Shown: in pieces, positions 8,646 through 18,236 of the stretch
How the letters are laid out: each line of letters starts with the position of its first letter
How positions within the stretch are numbered: the first letter of the stretch is position 1
Source of the DNA: Sphingomonas aerophila
GTDB taxonomy: Bacteria; Pseudomonadota; Alphaproteobacteria; Sphingomonadales; Sphingomonadaceae
NCBI RefSeq assembly: GCF_014199305.1
Contig: NZ_JACIJK010000004.1
Span: forward strand, 62,001 to 126,000
Length of the DNA: 64,000 nt
Direction: 5' to 3'
Notes under the pieces: model-generated
Told to the model about the DNA's origin: nothing
Database searches by the model: none
What the model saw: the letters and a program-made list of their open reading frames with translations, nothing else
Position numbers and translations under genes: made by a program

Positions 8646-9400
8646 GGAGAACGCGGCCGGCTGAGCCCCTGTCGCGCTACACGCACCATATCGCGATCTC
8701 GAACAGTCGGCTCCTGCGCTTCGACACCATGCGCAACCACATCGTTGTCCTGCCAAAGTGTCGCAAACTCGGGGCTGATCCCACATAGCTCTGTCACCAG
8801 GTTCGTGACCTCGGCGCTGGTGGCCGCTCCCGCTCGCGCCACATCAACGCGGAAGGCGCCTACAACGAAGCGGGCGATGCTTTCCCAATCTTCATTTCGG
8901 CTGCGGACGTGGTCGCTCGCGAACATCAGGCGGAGGATGTTGCGGCCCTCGCGCGGCAGCTTGGCATAGTCGGTTAGCAGCACCGCCGCAGCCCGGTTCC
9001 AGCCTACGACGTCCCACATCGCCGTTTTGATGATTGCCGGGCTCAGCGCCATTCCGTCGAGCACGCGCTGCAGCCGGGGCGTGATCCCATCGACCGGCTG
9101 ATAGCGCGCCTCAGGGAGGCGGCCCAGGCCCAGCATGTAGAGGTGCTCGCGTTCCGGCTCGGTCAGCATCAGGCTCTTGGCGATCCGGTCCAGCACGTCC
9201 GCTGACGGCGCACCCCCGCGCCCCTGTTCAAGCCAGGTGTACCAAGTCGTACTTATATTGGCGCGGTTCGCCACTTCCTCCCGGCGCAGTCCAGGCGTGC
9301 GCCGCCGATTACCGCCAAATCCAAATGCCGCCGGATCAAGCCGGGTGCGGCGATCGCGTAGGTAGGTGCCGAGTTGAATGGGCGCTTCGCTAGTCATCAT
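8576..9400 (-). CDS. XRE-family regulator with MmyB-like ligand domain, C-terminus replaced
   Basis: 274-aa frame. Residues about 10-75 form an HTH of the MmyB-type group (GTYLRDRRTRLDP, RTPGLRREEVANRANIS, WYTWLEQGRG). Residues about 100-225 match the PAS-like MmyB ligand-binding domain (ALSPAIIKTAMWDVVGWNRAA, FATLWQDNDVVAH). After VVAH (about base 8730) the expected C-terminal segment of some 45 residues is absent. The frame instead reads antisense through the IS91 remnant, giving an unrelated Arg-rich tail until 8576. The gene is therefore a truncated or fused version of a regulator that normally controls a divergent oxidoreductase. Whether the product still folds is unknown. Head-to-head with the SDR gene. 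Confidence 0.8.
   Translation of the reverse strand: MMTSEAPIQLGTYLRDRRTRLDPAAFGFGGNRRRTPGLRREEVANRANISTTWYTWLEQGRGGAPSADVLDRIAKSLMLTEPEREHLYMLGLGRLPEARYQPVDGITPRLQRVLDGMALSPAIIKTAMWDVVGWNRAAAVLLTDYAKLPREGRNILRLMFASDHVRSRNEDWESIARFVVGAFRVDVARAGAATSAEVTNLVTELCGISPEFATLWQDNDVVAHGVEAQEPTVRDRDMVRVARQGLSRPRSPVQCRQPVERAAHGGHRAGRYLM
8664..8725 (+). mobile_element. Fragment of IS91-family transposase
   Basis: Directly after the integrase remnant, in the shifted frame, about 20 codons read PLSRYTHHIAISNSRLLRFD, matching my recollection of the LSRYTHRVAISNSRL block of IS91-family transposases. In intact elements the integrase is followed by a full transposase of several hundred residues; here about its first half and all of its end are gone. 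The fragment ends where the antisense regulator gene becomes recognisable, so this is a deletion or insertion junction. Confidence 0.65.
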
Positions 9401-9493
9401 CGATCCTGTTGAGGACTATATTAGGATATGCTCACTACTTTAATAGGGTGCAACAAGGCGCGATGCGATGCTTCGGTTAGAAGGAGCTATCTT

Positions 9494-10396
9494 ATGCGCG
9501 TGTTTTTGACCGGTGCGACCGGGTTCATCGGCTCTCACATTATCCCAAAATTGCTGGACCGGGGTCATCAGGTGCTCGGCCTCACCCGTTCTGATGCCGG
9601 TGCTCACCGACTCGAGGCGGCCGGAGCCGACGTTCATCGCGGCGACTTGGAAGGGCCGGAAACCCTGGCGAGTGGCGCAGCGTCGGCCGATGCAGTGATC
9701 CACTGCGCGTTCGACCACAATTTCGAGAACTTCGTCGAGAACACCAGGAAGGACCAGCGCAACATCGCCTTCATTGGTGAAGCGCTGGCGGGAACGCACA
9801 AACCGGTCCTGATCACGTCGGGTGTCGGCATCGGCACGCCGCTGAACGGGGGGCCGGCAACCGAAGACGTGCTCAACCCGCGCCACGCCAATCCGCGCAT
9901 CGCCACCGAACTTGCTGGCGCGGCGTTGATTGCGCGCGGCATCGACGTTCGAACCATCCGATTGCCGCAGGTGCACAACACCACCAAAGCCGGGCTGATC
10001 ACGCCGTTGATCGCCGAAGCACGCCGGGCGGGCGCGGTGGCGTACCTGGACGACGGCCAGGCGCGCTGGTCGGCGGCACATGTCAGCGATGTGGCCGAGC
10101 TCTACGTCCTGGCGCTCGAGAAGGGTCAGCCAGGAGCGCGCTACCACGCGTCGGCGGAAGAGGGCGTGCCCGCGCGCGCCATGGCCGAGGCGATCGGGAC
10201 GGGCACCGGGCTGCCGGTCCGCTCGGTCCCGGTGGGCGAGGTCGAGCAATACTTCGGCTGGATGGCACCCTTCGCAGGTCTTGATATGACCGCGTCAAAC
10301 GCCTGGACCCGTGCGCGGCTTGGATGGGAGCCGACCGGGCCCGATCTCCTCACCGACCTCGCCATGATGGACTACTCAGCGCTCGCGGCCGCCTGA
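9494..10396 (+). CDS. NAD(P)-dependent SDR-family oxidoreductase/epimerase
   Basis: 300 aa starting MRVFLTGATGFIGSHI, with an AAGGAG ribosome-binding site at 9481-9486, 7 bases before the ATG. The first lines give the GxxGxxG Rossmann motif of extended or atypical SDR enzymes (NAD-dependent epimerase/dehydratase fold). DVHRGDLE and the segment around AVIHCAFDH follow the same plan. The usual YxxxK is not evident; ITSGVGIG occupies the active-site Ser region, as in the atypical group that acts on unknown small molecules. Divergent from an MmyB-type regulator, a frequent pairing, so the regulator probably controls this gene. Confidence 0.85.
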   Translation: MRVFLTGATGFIGSHIIPKLLDRGHQVLGLTRSDAGAHRLEAAGADVHRGDLEGPETLASGAASADAVIHCAFDHNFENFVENTRKDQRNIAFIGEALAGTHKPVLITSGVGIGTPLNGGPATEDVLNPRHANPRIATELAGAALIARGIDVRTIRLPQVHNTTKAGLITPLIAEARRAGAVAYLDDGQARWSAAHVSDVAELYVLALEKGQPGARYHASAEEGVPARAMAEAIGTGTGLPVRSVPVGEVEQYFGWMAPFAGLDMTASNAWTRARLGWEPTGPDLLTDLAMMDYSALAAA

Positions 10397-10687
10397 CCCT
10401 CGGCCCTCGCTCGCTGGTTCGACCATCGGTCATCCACCGAGCAGGGCTACCAAGCGCCTGCTGAAAGGGATCACTCGTTCCGTTCGGACATGAGTAGGCG
10501 GCCCCTTTTGAACATCACGAGGCTGGCCTGAACGGCCGGAACTGGGTTTTAGCGATCGACAACAACCAAGCCGCTTCAGGCAATGCTCTGAGTTTTCGAT
10601 AGCAGGGCTCGACATGAGCCGCCGTTCCTCTGGCCGCGGTGGCTCTTGTGACAACGCGATGAAAGCGGACGACGACTACAGCTTCCG
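10397..10687. other. Non-coding stretch with degenerate repeat-like sequence
   Basis: About 290 bases without a convincing gene. It holds a 20-base motif at 10528-10547 that recurs with three mismatches at 14529-14548, and a tract near 10616-10680 that weakly recalls an IS3-type transposase C-terminus (a SCDNA segment). It looks like old mobile or intergenic-repeat debris. Confidence 0.5.
10528..10547 (+). repeat. Dispersed intergenic motif, copy 1
   Basis: CTGAACGGCCGGAACTGGGT here matches 17 of 20 positions with the segment at 14529-14548. Both copies lie in gene-poor DNA. The pair looks like two members of a short dispersed repeat. Confidence 0.5.
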
Positions 10688-11518
10688 CTAGAGCATCTCG
10701 AGAGGCACGCGCCCTTTCGGGCGGGGATAAAGCCGGTCGAGCCCCGTGCGCGTGTCGGGACTGAGTATGAGATCGGCGGCGGCACGATTCTCCTGAACGT
10801 GCTCGCTGCGGCCCGCCTTGGGGATCGCGATGACATTGTCCTGCGCGAGCAGCCACGCCAGCGCAACCTGCGCCGGCGTCGCGCCAATATCTGCTGTAAG
10901 CACGCGCAGTTCGACGTCCGCGGCCAGCCTACCCTGTTCGACCGGGCTGTAAGCCATGGCGGGGATTGCGTGCGTGGCGAGCCACGGCAGCAGGTCGTGC
11001 TCGGGCCCGCGCCGCGTCAGGTTGTAGAGGATCTGGTCGGTCGCGCATGCCACCCCGCTGGCGGCGGTCAGTTCCTCCATGTCGCCGATGTCGAGATTGC
11101 TGACACCCCAGCGCAGGATCTTGCCGGCTTCGACCAGCCGCTCCATGGCTTCGACCGTCTCGGCCAGCGGGACGCCCCCGCGCCAATGCAGAAGGTAGAG
11201 GTCGAGCCGGTCGGTACCGAGGCGACGCAGGCTCGCTTCGCATGCTCCTTGCAGGCGGGCACGTGACGCGTTCTGAGGATAGGCCTTGCTGACGAGGAAC
11301 ACACCCTTCCGCCGCCCGGTGATCGCTTCGCCCACGAGGCGCTCTGCCTCGCCGTCCGCATACATTTCCGCCGTGTCGATCAGAGTCATTCCGAGGTCGA
11401 TCCCCGTGCGCAGCGCTGCGATCTCATCGGCACGATGATTGGCGTCCTCCGCCATCATCCATGTGCCTTGGCCAAGCGCAGGAACTGCCGTGCCGTCGGG
11501 AAGAGTAAGTGTCTTCAT
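10688..11518 (-). CDS. Aldo/keto reductase
   Basis: 276-aa NADPH-dependent aldo/keto reductase with a TIM-barrel fold. The catalytic tetrad is visible: Asp and Tyr in DTAEMYADGEAE, Lys in FLVSKAYP, and His in LYLLHWRG. The C-terminal AIPKAGRSEHVQEN is the phosphate-binding segment for the NADP 2'-phosphate. It belongs to the short bacterial 2,5-diketo-gluconate-reductase-like group; the substrate cannot be read from sequence. It stands alone on the minus strand, divergent from the molybdoenzyme gene with about 90 bases between them. Confidence 0.92.
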   Translation of the reverse strand: MKTLTLPDGTAVPALGQGTWMMAEDANHRADEIAALRTGIDLGMTLIDTAEMYADGEAERLVGEAITGRRKGVFLVSKAYPQNASRARLQGACEASLRRLGTDRLDLYLLHWRGGVPLAETVEAMERLVEAGKILRWGVSNLDIGDMEELTAASGVACATDQILYNLTRRGPEHDLLPWLATHAIPAMAYSPVEQGRLAADVELRVLTADIGATPAQVALAWLLAQDNVIAIPKAGRSEHVQENRAAADLILSPDTRTGLDRLYPRPKGRVPLEML

Positions 11519-11610
11519 GATGCTGAAACGCGCAGCCTTGGGTTTGGATCGCCATGCAACTGCTTGTGCTACGAGGAGCGCTACGAGATGATGCGAGGCT
11601 GGAGAACGCC

Positions 11611-12264
11611 ATGACCGACGATCCGCCGCCTGATAGCAAGTTGACCCGCTCCAAGCAGCGCTGGGCGAGCGAGCACAAGTTCATCACCGGGGCAGTCGAC
11701 CGAAGCGTGACTGAGCGCCTGCCGCCGGGCCAGCATCTAGTACGCGACTGGCCTGTGCTTGATCTTGGCCGCCAGCCTGATGTCGCGCCGGAGCGCTGGG
11801 AATTGGAGATTGTTGGCCTTGTCGACAACCCGGTGAGGCTCGACTGGAAGGCGTTCATGGCGCTGCCCCAAACACGGACGCGGTCGGACATGCACTGCGT
11901 GACGACCTGGTCCCGCTACGACAATGACTGGTTGGGGGTGACGACGCACGACCTGCTCGACCTCGTCCGGCCAAAGCACGCCGCATCGTTCGTCCTGCTC
12001 CATAGCTACGACGGCTACACGACAAGCGTACCGGTCGCAGACTTTGCGTCGGAAGCAGCGATGATCGTGCACGGGTGGGACGGCAAGCCGCTGACCCGTG
12101 CTCACGGAGGCCCAGCACGCGCACTGATCCCGCACCTTTATCTGTGGAAAAGCGCCAAATGGCTGCGGCGGATCGACTTCCTGGCCGCCGACCAGGCCGG
12201 CTTCTGGGAACGTAACGGCTATCATATGCGCGGTGATCCTTGGTCGGAGGAACGTTACTCTTGA
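11611..12264 (+). CDS. Sulfite-oxidase-like molybdopterin oxidoreductase (YuiH type)
   Basis: 217 aa with the molybdopterin domain of the sulfite oxidase/MsrP superfamily. C96 in SDMHCVTTWSRYDNDW is the expected Mo-thiolate ligand. HGGPARALIPHLYLWKSAKWLRRIDF is the conserved substrate and cofactor-side segment. No signal peptide is present, so it is probably cytoplasmic, unlike MsrP. The ATG at 11611 is preceded by GGAG with good spacing; a longer frame from 11554 has no RBS. Electron partner and substrate unknown; no haem or partner subunit gene is adjacent. Confidence 0.88.
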   Translation: MTDDPPPDSKLTRSKQRWASEHKFITGAVDRSVTERLPPGQHLVRDWPVLDLGRQPDVAPERWELEIVGLVDNPVRLDWKAFMALPQTRTRSDMHCVTTWSRYDNDWLGVTTHDLLDLVRPKHAASFVLLHSYDGYTTSVPVADFASEAAMIVHGWDGKPLTRAHGGPARALIPHLYLWKSAKWLRRIDFLAADQAGFWERNGYHMRGDPWSEERYS

Positions 12265-12821
12265 ACTCTGCCGTTTCCCCGCTGCTCGGTAATTCGGTGC
12301 GTCCCGACCTGCAGACAAGCGCGGCTCTGATGTACAAAGGCGCGCCAGTAGCAGTCAGGAGAGGGTCTTGGACGCATCAAGCGGAATAGCCGATCAGCTC
12401 ATGACGTTTGTCGAACACTGACGAAAACAGTCGTTGATCCTTGCGCGCATGCTGCGGCGCCGGCCAGAGCCACTGCACAACAGCCTGGCTCCGCCGCCAT
12501 GACCGCGTCGAGAACTGTCAAAACGTAATGCACCCACGCTCCCGCGTGCGCGGCTAGCAGGTCATTGGGAGTGTTCGGGCATTCCGTATGTGCTGTCAGT
12601 GCTGCGCACTTGCTCGGCATTGCTTTAAGATGGGGCAGAAACTCGCCTCGGTAACGTCCAGTGCAGTTTCCAAACAGCACCGTCGCAACCGATCGACGAC
12701 CTGCGCGGTCTCGAGAAGGGCGGCATGCCGGCCCGGAAGCCGTTCTCACGCCGCCTGCACCTGTCCTGCGGTTGCGTCGTAGAAGCGCGACGCTAAGCTC
12801 GGCGAAAAAGGGCCACCTTAT
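12265..12821. other. Intergenic stretch, no gene seen
   Basis: About 555 bases between the molybdoenzyme and the M20 amidohydrolase. Frames on both strands exist but have atypical composition, no family motifs and no good starts. Probably promoter DNA plus degraded sequence. Confidence 0.5.
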
Positions 12822-14156
12822 ATGCGTCACCTGCTTGCGGCGACGGCGCTGCTATTCATCGCCACGCCCGCGTTTGCCGAGCCCGAATATGCCGCGGCGA
12901 TCCGTGCGGATTACGACCAGACACTGGGGGCGATGTGGGACGACTTCCACCGTCACCCCGAGCTTTCGTTTAAGGAAGTACGCACGGCGGCAAAGATGGC
13001 AGCGGCGCTGCGCTCCGTTAAAGGCATGCAGGTTTCGGAGAAGGTCGGCGGCACCGGCGTGGTCGGCGTGCTGCGTAATGGCGATGGACCCGTGGTGCTG
13101 GTGCGCGCCGACATGGATGGGCTGCCGGTCGAGGAGAAATCTGGGCTGCCCAACGCGAGCAAGGCGCGCCAAATCGGAGTCGACGGCGTCGACACTCCGG
13201 TCATGCACGCCTGCGGGCATGATACCCATATCGTCGGGCTTTTCGCCACAGCGCGCCGGCTCGCCGCGCTGAAGGATCGTTGGGCCGGCACGGTAGTGTT
13301 CGTCGTCCAGCCCGCCGAGGAGCGCGTGGAGGGCGCTGCTGCAATGTTGCGCGATGGGCTCTACACCCGTTTTCCTAAACCGCAGTACGCGCTTGCGTAT
13401 CACTCCAACTCCGAGGGACTGGCGGGTACGGTCTCGGCCTCGGAAGATATTCAGTACAGCTCGTCCGACAGTGTCGACATCGTCGTACCTGGCGTCGGCG
13501 CGCACGGAGCCAGCCCGCACACGGGCAAGGACCCGGTGTATATGGCGAGCCAACTCGTTATCGCGTTGCAAGGACTGATCAGCCGCGAGCGCCAGCCGCT
13601 TAACCCGGGCGTCATTACAGTGGGCAGCTTCCACGCCGGACTAAAGCACAACATCATCTCGGACGAAGCTAAGCTTCAGGTGACGGTGCGTGCCAACGAT
13701 GAGGCGACCCGGAAGCAGCTTCTCGAAGGAATCGAGCGAGTGGCACGGGGCATCGGCGAGCTCAACGGCATGCCGGCTGACAAGGTGCCCGTCGTCAAGG
13801 TGGTAGAAGGCACGCCGACGACAAGGAACGATGCGCCGCTTTCTCGTCGCCTCAACGCCGTCATGGTCGAGACGCTCGGCGCGGACAGGGTGGTCCCATT
13901 TCAGCAGAAAGGGATGGGCGCTGAGGACTTTGCCGCCTTCGTGCAGGGCGATCTGAACGTAAAAGGCTACTACTTCACGGTGGGCGGCACGCAGCAGTCG
14001 GCGTTCGATGCGGCCGCGAGCGGCGGCCCTCCGGTTCCCTCGCACCACTCACCACTGTTCAAGGTTGACCCGCGTGCCGTGGTGACAACCGGGGCCACCG
14101 CCATGACCGCGGCGGTGCTCGATCTGCTGAAGCCAGGCCAAGCGCGCGCGGGGTGA
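12822..14156 (+). CDS. Exported M20-family amidohydrolase
   Basis: 444 aa with a signal peptide (MRHLLAATALLFIATPAFA) and the M20D carboxypeptidase/amidohydrolase plan. Metal ligands appear in order: MHACGHDTH near residues 128-137, QPAEE for the catalytic Glu and metal, the YHSNS segment, and the C-terminal GMGAEDFA. The lid/dimerisation domain lies between roughly residues 215 and 330 (GAHGASPHTGKDPVYMASQ). The relatives (hippurate hydrolase, IAA-amino-acid hydrolase type) cleave N-acyl amino acids. Secretion to the periplasm suggests scavenging of acylated amino acids or peptides. Isolated gene with a gene-poor region downstream. Confidence 0.93.
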   Translation: MRHLLAATALLFIATPAFAEPEYAAAIRADYDQTLGAMWDDFHRHPELSFKEVRTAAKMAAALRSVKGMQVSEKVGGTGVVGVLRNGDGPVVLVRADMDGLPVEEKSGLPNASKARQIGVDGVDTPVMHACGHDTHIVGLFATARRLAALKDRWAGTVVFVVQPAEERVEGAAAMLRDGLYTRFPKPQYALAYHSNSEGLAGTVSASEDIQYSSSDSVDIVVPGVGAHGASPHTGKDPVYMASQLVIALQGLISRERQPLNPGVITVGSFHAGLKHNIISDEAKLQVTVRANDEATRKQLLEGIERVARGIGELNGMPADKVPVVKVVEGTPTTRNDAPLSRRLNAVMVETLGADRVVPFQQKGMGAEDFAAFVQGDLNVKGYYFTVGGTQQSAFDAAASGGPPVPSHHSPLFKVDPRAVVTTGATAMTAAVLDLLKPGQARAG

Positions 14157-15536
<1,380 letters not shown>

Positions 15537-15598
15537 ACGACGCCGTCCTTAGGCGGGTGTGCGCCCGCCCGCAACCAAGAGAACGCATTTACCGCCAC

Positions 15599-15829
15599 CT
15601 ATTCCTTGAAATGAGGCGGACCCTTGCTGGCGACCGTATGGTCGGTGCCTTCACCGCCGGTCACGGGGTAACCATCGCCGGTCATTTCGTCGCTGTCGAA
15701 ATCCTCGCCCGACTGACCGCCACCCGCGCCAACGCCGCTCCCCCTGACCTCGCCAGTTGCTGGGTCAAAGCTGGAACGTTGGCCGTTGTCCTTCGGGATC
15801 TCGGCTTGGGGGCTGGCGCGGTCGGGCAT
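15599..15829 (-). CDS. Small Gly-rich acidic protein, hypothetical
   Basis: 76 aa from an ATG with an AAGGAG ribosome-binding site. The protein is hydrophilic, rich in Gly, Asp and Ser, with a SFDPATGEVRGSG segment followed by GAGGGQSGEDFD and no hydrophobic core, so it is probably disordered. I recall similar short unannotated proteins in sphingomonads but assign no function. It sits beside tRNA-Pro in the same orientation. Confidence 0.6.
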   Translation of the reverse strand: MPDRASPQAEIPKDNGQRSSFDPATGEVRGSGVGAGGGQSGEDFDSDEMTGDGYPVTGGEGTDHTVASKGPPHFKE

Positions 15830-16271
15830 CTTCTCGCTCCTTGAATATCCGGCCAACGAGTTGGCAGCGCGCACGTTCCGTCCGGGTGGTCGCCAGTCGC
15901 GGCAGCGCTATGCATTCATGGAAACGTCAGAAATGGCCCAACACTTGTTCATGTCGTCAAAGCGGATAGGCTAGCGTTAGAGGGGAGACGCATCATTTAT
16001 TGCAGCGTTGACTGGAAGCCACATCTGAATGAGTTAATCGCCGCTTCACGCGCCATGATGATCGGCGTGAGCGCCGACGTTGGTTGTAGCCCATGACCAC
16101 GCGTCATTCGAATGGCCCTGAACTGCGTGAGCAGACGATTATAGGTGAAAACCTCCGGCGCGCGCACCCGGTCGTGAGGGATGGGACCTTTTCAAGCTTT
16201 TTGCTCTTGCTGGAAGATGTGGAGCCGGTCGACGCGAACCCGCTCGTTCCGGACCCTCAACGCCGCCGCGG
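15830..16271. other. Intergenic stretch, doubtful short frames only
   Basis: About 440 bases upstream of the Gly-rich small gene. A 60-codon plus-strand frame at 16093-16275 lacks a ribosome-binding site and family features. No RNA gene or repeat was recognised. Confidence 0.4.
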
Positions 16272-16526
16272 TTAGATGTCGACCGGAAAGTCGGGGGAGC
16301 GGTGGAGCTCCTTTATCTGTGGCCAGCCCAGCATCCGCTTGGCCTCAACATCGATAAACAGCGTGTCATGGTGCTCGGGCGATTGCTCATCCGCCTCGAT
16401 TGCGGCGCGCACCATTGCCTCCAAAGACCCGCTGTCGACCTGGGTCACCGTTGCCGGTCCAAGCGGCGCCTGATCGGCGCCGCGGCGCCTCCATAAGCGC
16501 GCAGGCTTTTTCCAGTGTTCGTTCAC
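16272..16526 (-). CDS. Hypothetical protein
   Basis: 84 aa if started at a GTG (VNEHWKKPARLWRRR) with a modest AGAGGCGG upstream. The C-terminal half (SLEAMVRAAIEADEQSPEHHDTLFIDVEAKRM region) has a plausible helix-strand pattern and ends in a conserved-looking DFPVDI. No family was recognised. A longer frame reaches 16613 but its added N-terminus is Cys/Gly-rich and unlikely. Reality is uncertain. Confidence 0.4.
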   Translation of the reverse strand: MNEHWKKPARLWRRRGADQAPLGPATVTQVDSGSLEAMVRAAIEADEQSPEHHDTLFIDVEAKRMLGWPQIKELHRSPDFPVDI

Positions 16527-17277
16527 GACCGCCTCTGGTTGGTAGCCAGTACGATCTACTCGCACCGACCCTGAGCAACCAGAGCCCGAAATTACGCAAC
16601 CGGATTTATCCACAGAATTCTGTTAACCATGGCGCGCTGCTCCGTGCTCGCCTGCTGAACTGATTGGCTGGCTGGCGTGAGACTTCGGCCGTATCCGAAA
16701 ACAGGAGGCAGTTAGCCATTCGAGCTTTGATTGACCATCGGTGATCCATGGTCAGACTTGGTTCGCGTACTGGTACGATTGAACTTGAGTCGCCCAATCA
16801 TGCGACCTCCACCGTGCAGAGTGTGACTTGGCAAACGATACCAAGCCCAAAGTACAGTAGACTTGATCGAGGCCAGTCGGGAGCGACATAGGCGTGCGCC
16901 TTACCACTGCCTTCTGCAGTTGACTGTTCGTGGCGCTATGGATCGACAGGCTTAGCCAAGTCGACCGATCCGACTTGTTCACCATAGAGCTTCTCAAGAC
17001 GGCGCCTATCCGGGAACGGTCGTAGGAGTTAGCTCGACTATGGACGTTGTTGCGCCCTACCAATCTGGCTGGCCGCCAGCGGATGATATAGCAGCTCCGA
17101 TAGTGAAAAACACTCAGGACCAGCACAGCGGGCAATGTCAGCTTCGAACGACGAACCTTTGATGTCGGCTCTGCCGGCCTTGGGGATCAGCAAGGCGCGG
17201 TTCGGAAGAGCTGTTTGTATCCGGCAGTAGCTTACCCCGGGGCCTGATAGGGCGCCCATCAAGTCGCCCGCACCTCG
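16527..17277. other. Gene-poor stretch before the glycosyltransferase
   Basis: About 750 bases, noticeably less G+C-rich than the rest of the window, with no supported gene on either strand and no tRNA or recognisable mobile-element end. It may hold the promoter of the glycosyltransferase gene. Confidence 0.5.
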
Positions 17278-18138
17278 ATGTTCATACAACACAACAATGG
17301 GGCATATATGTCCGCCGCTCGCCTTGCGATCCCTCGCGTCATTCATCAAACCTTTTATAGTAAGCAGCTGCCCAAGAGTATCAGGCAGAACATTGCTCAC
17401 CTGAAAGGTCAGAACCCGTCCTTCGAGCTGCGATTATATGATGATGCTGACGCCAACGACTTTATCCGGGATGAATTCGGCACCGACATACTTGAGAGAT
17501 TCCTGCGGATACGCCCTGAGTACGGGGCCGCACGTGCTGACCTGTTTCGCTACCTGCTGATCTATGCGCGTGGTGGCGTGTACCTTGATGTCAAAAGCAC
17601 GACCACAAGGCCGCTTGAGGAAGTGCTACGCCCGGACGACCGGTTCCTTCTCTCCCACTGGGCCAACAGGCCGGGTGAGGAGCACGAAGGCTGGGGTAAC
17701 GAGGATGTGCGCTATCCCGGGCTGCCCGAAGGCGAGTTTCAGCAGTGGCACGTGATCGCCGCGCCCCGCCACCCCTTTCTGCAGGCGGTGATCGAAAAGA
17801 CGCTGGCCAACATCAGGACCTATAGTCCGTGGAAAGCAGGGATCGGAAAGGTTGGTACGTTCAGGACCACCGGCCCAATCTGCTACACCAACGCCATACT
17901 GCCGATCCTCCCACTACACCCGCATAGGCTAGTGAGGACAAACGCCGATCTGGGCCTGAGGTATTCGATCTTCGAGCAAGCGGGGCATCACCACTCCCTC
18001 GGCAAGTCCCACTACCGTCATCGAGCCGACTCAGTGGTGAGCGCCCGCAGCGTGGCGACGGACGTCTCATTCAAAACGTACTCATTCCTGTTCCGCGCGA
18101 AACGCAAGATCCAGGCCGTCACGGGGAGCAAGCTTTAG
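17278..18138 (+). CDS. GT32-like glycosyltransferase (OCH1/TcdA-type DXD domain)
   Basis: 286-aa cytoplasmic glycosyltransferase. It opens with the family's IPRVIHQTFYS block, then YGAARADLFRYLLIYARGGVYLDVKS, where D104 lies in the sugar-nucleotide-binding DXD-equivalent site (DVK, a variant common in bacterial members). Such enzymes add hexoses to polysaccharide or lipid-linked glycans. A start at the internal ATG 17308 is equally possible because neither ATG has a clear RBS. Followed by a membrane acyltransferase, suggesting joint action on a surface glycan. Codon use and base composition look less GC-rich than core genes, which hints at acquisition by transfer. Confidence 0.85.
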   Translation: MFIQHNNGAYMSAARLAIPRVIHQTFYSKQLPKSIRQNIAHLKGQNPSFELRLYDDADANDFIRDEFGTDILERFLRIRPEYGAARADLFRYLLIYARGGVYLDVKSTTTRPLEEVLRPDDRFLLSHWANRPGEEHEGWGNEDVRYPGLPEGEFQQWHVIAAPRHPFLQAVIEKTLANIRTYSPWKAGIGKVGTFRTTGPICYTNAILPILPLHPHRLVRTNADLGLRYSIFEQAGHHHSLGKSHYRHRADSVVSARSVATDVSFKTYSFLFRAKRKIQAVTGSKL

Positions 18139-18236
18139 CGTGGTCAGCGAGCGCATCGGCCATGCCAAGCAATCGCCGCACCAGAAGCGCGCCGGATCTG
18201 CTTGGGACGTGAAATGACGGACCTGCGCGGCCGCGT

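Noticed and set aside
9401..9493. Operator for the XRE regulator in the divergent promoter
   Set aside because: Only imperfect inverted strings (TGAG...CTCA) are visible; not distinct enough to define an operator.
10616..10690. Possible IS3-type transposase C-terminus (SCDNAMKAD next to MSRR)
   Set aside because: The match to the IS3 SRRGNCYDNA motif is broken by an insertion and rests on a few residues; too weak to call a mobile element.
12399..12830. 143-aa minus-strand frame upstream of the M20 gene
   Set aside because: Composition and Cys content are atypical, it overlaps the M20 start, and it has no motif or RBS.
16093..16275. 60-codon plus-strand frame
   Set aside because: No ribosome-binding site, no recognisable motif, and it overlaps the better-supported minus-strand frame at 16272.
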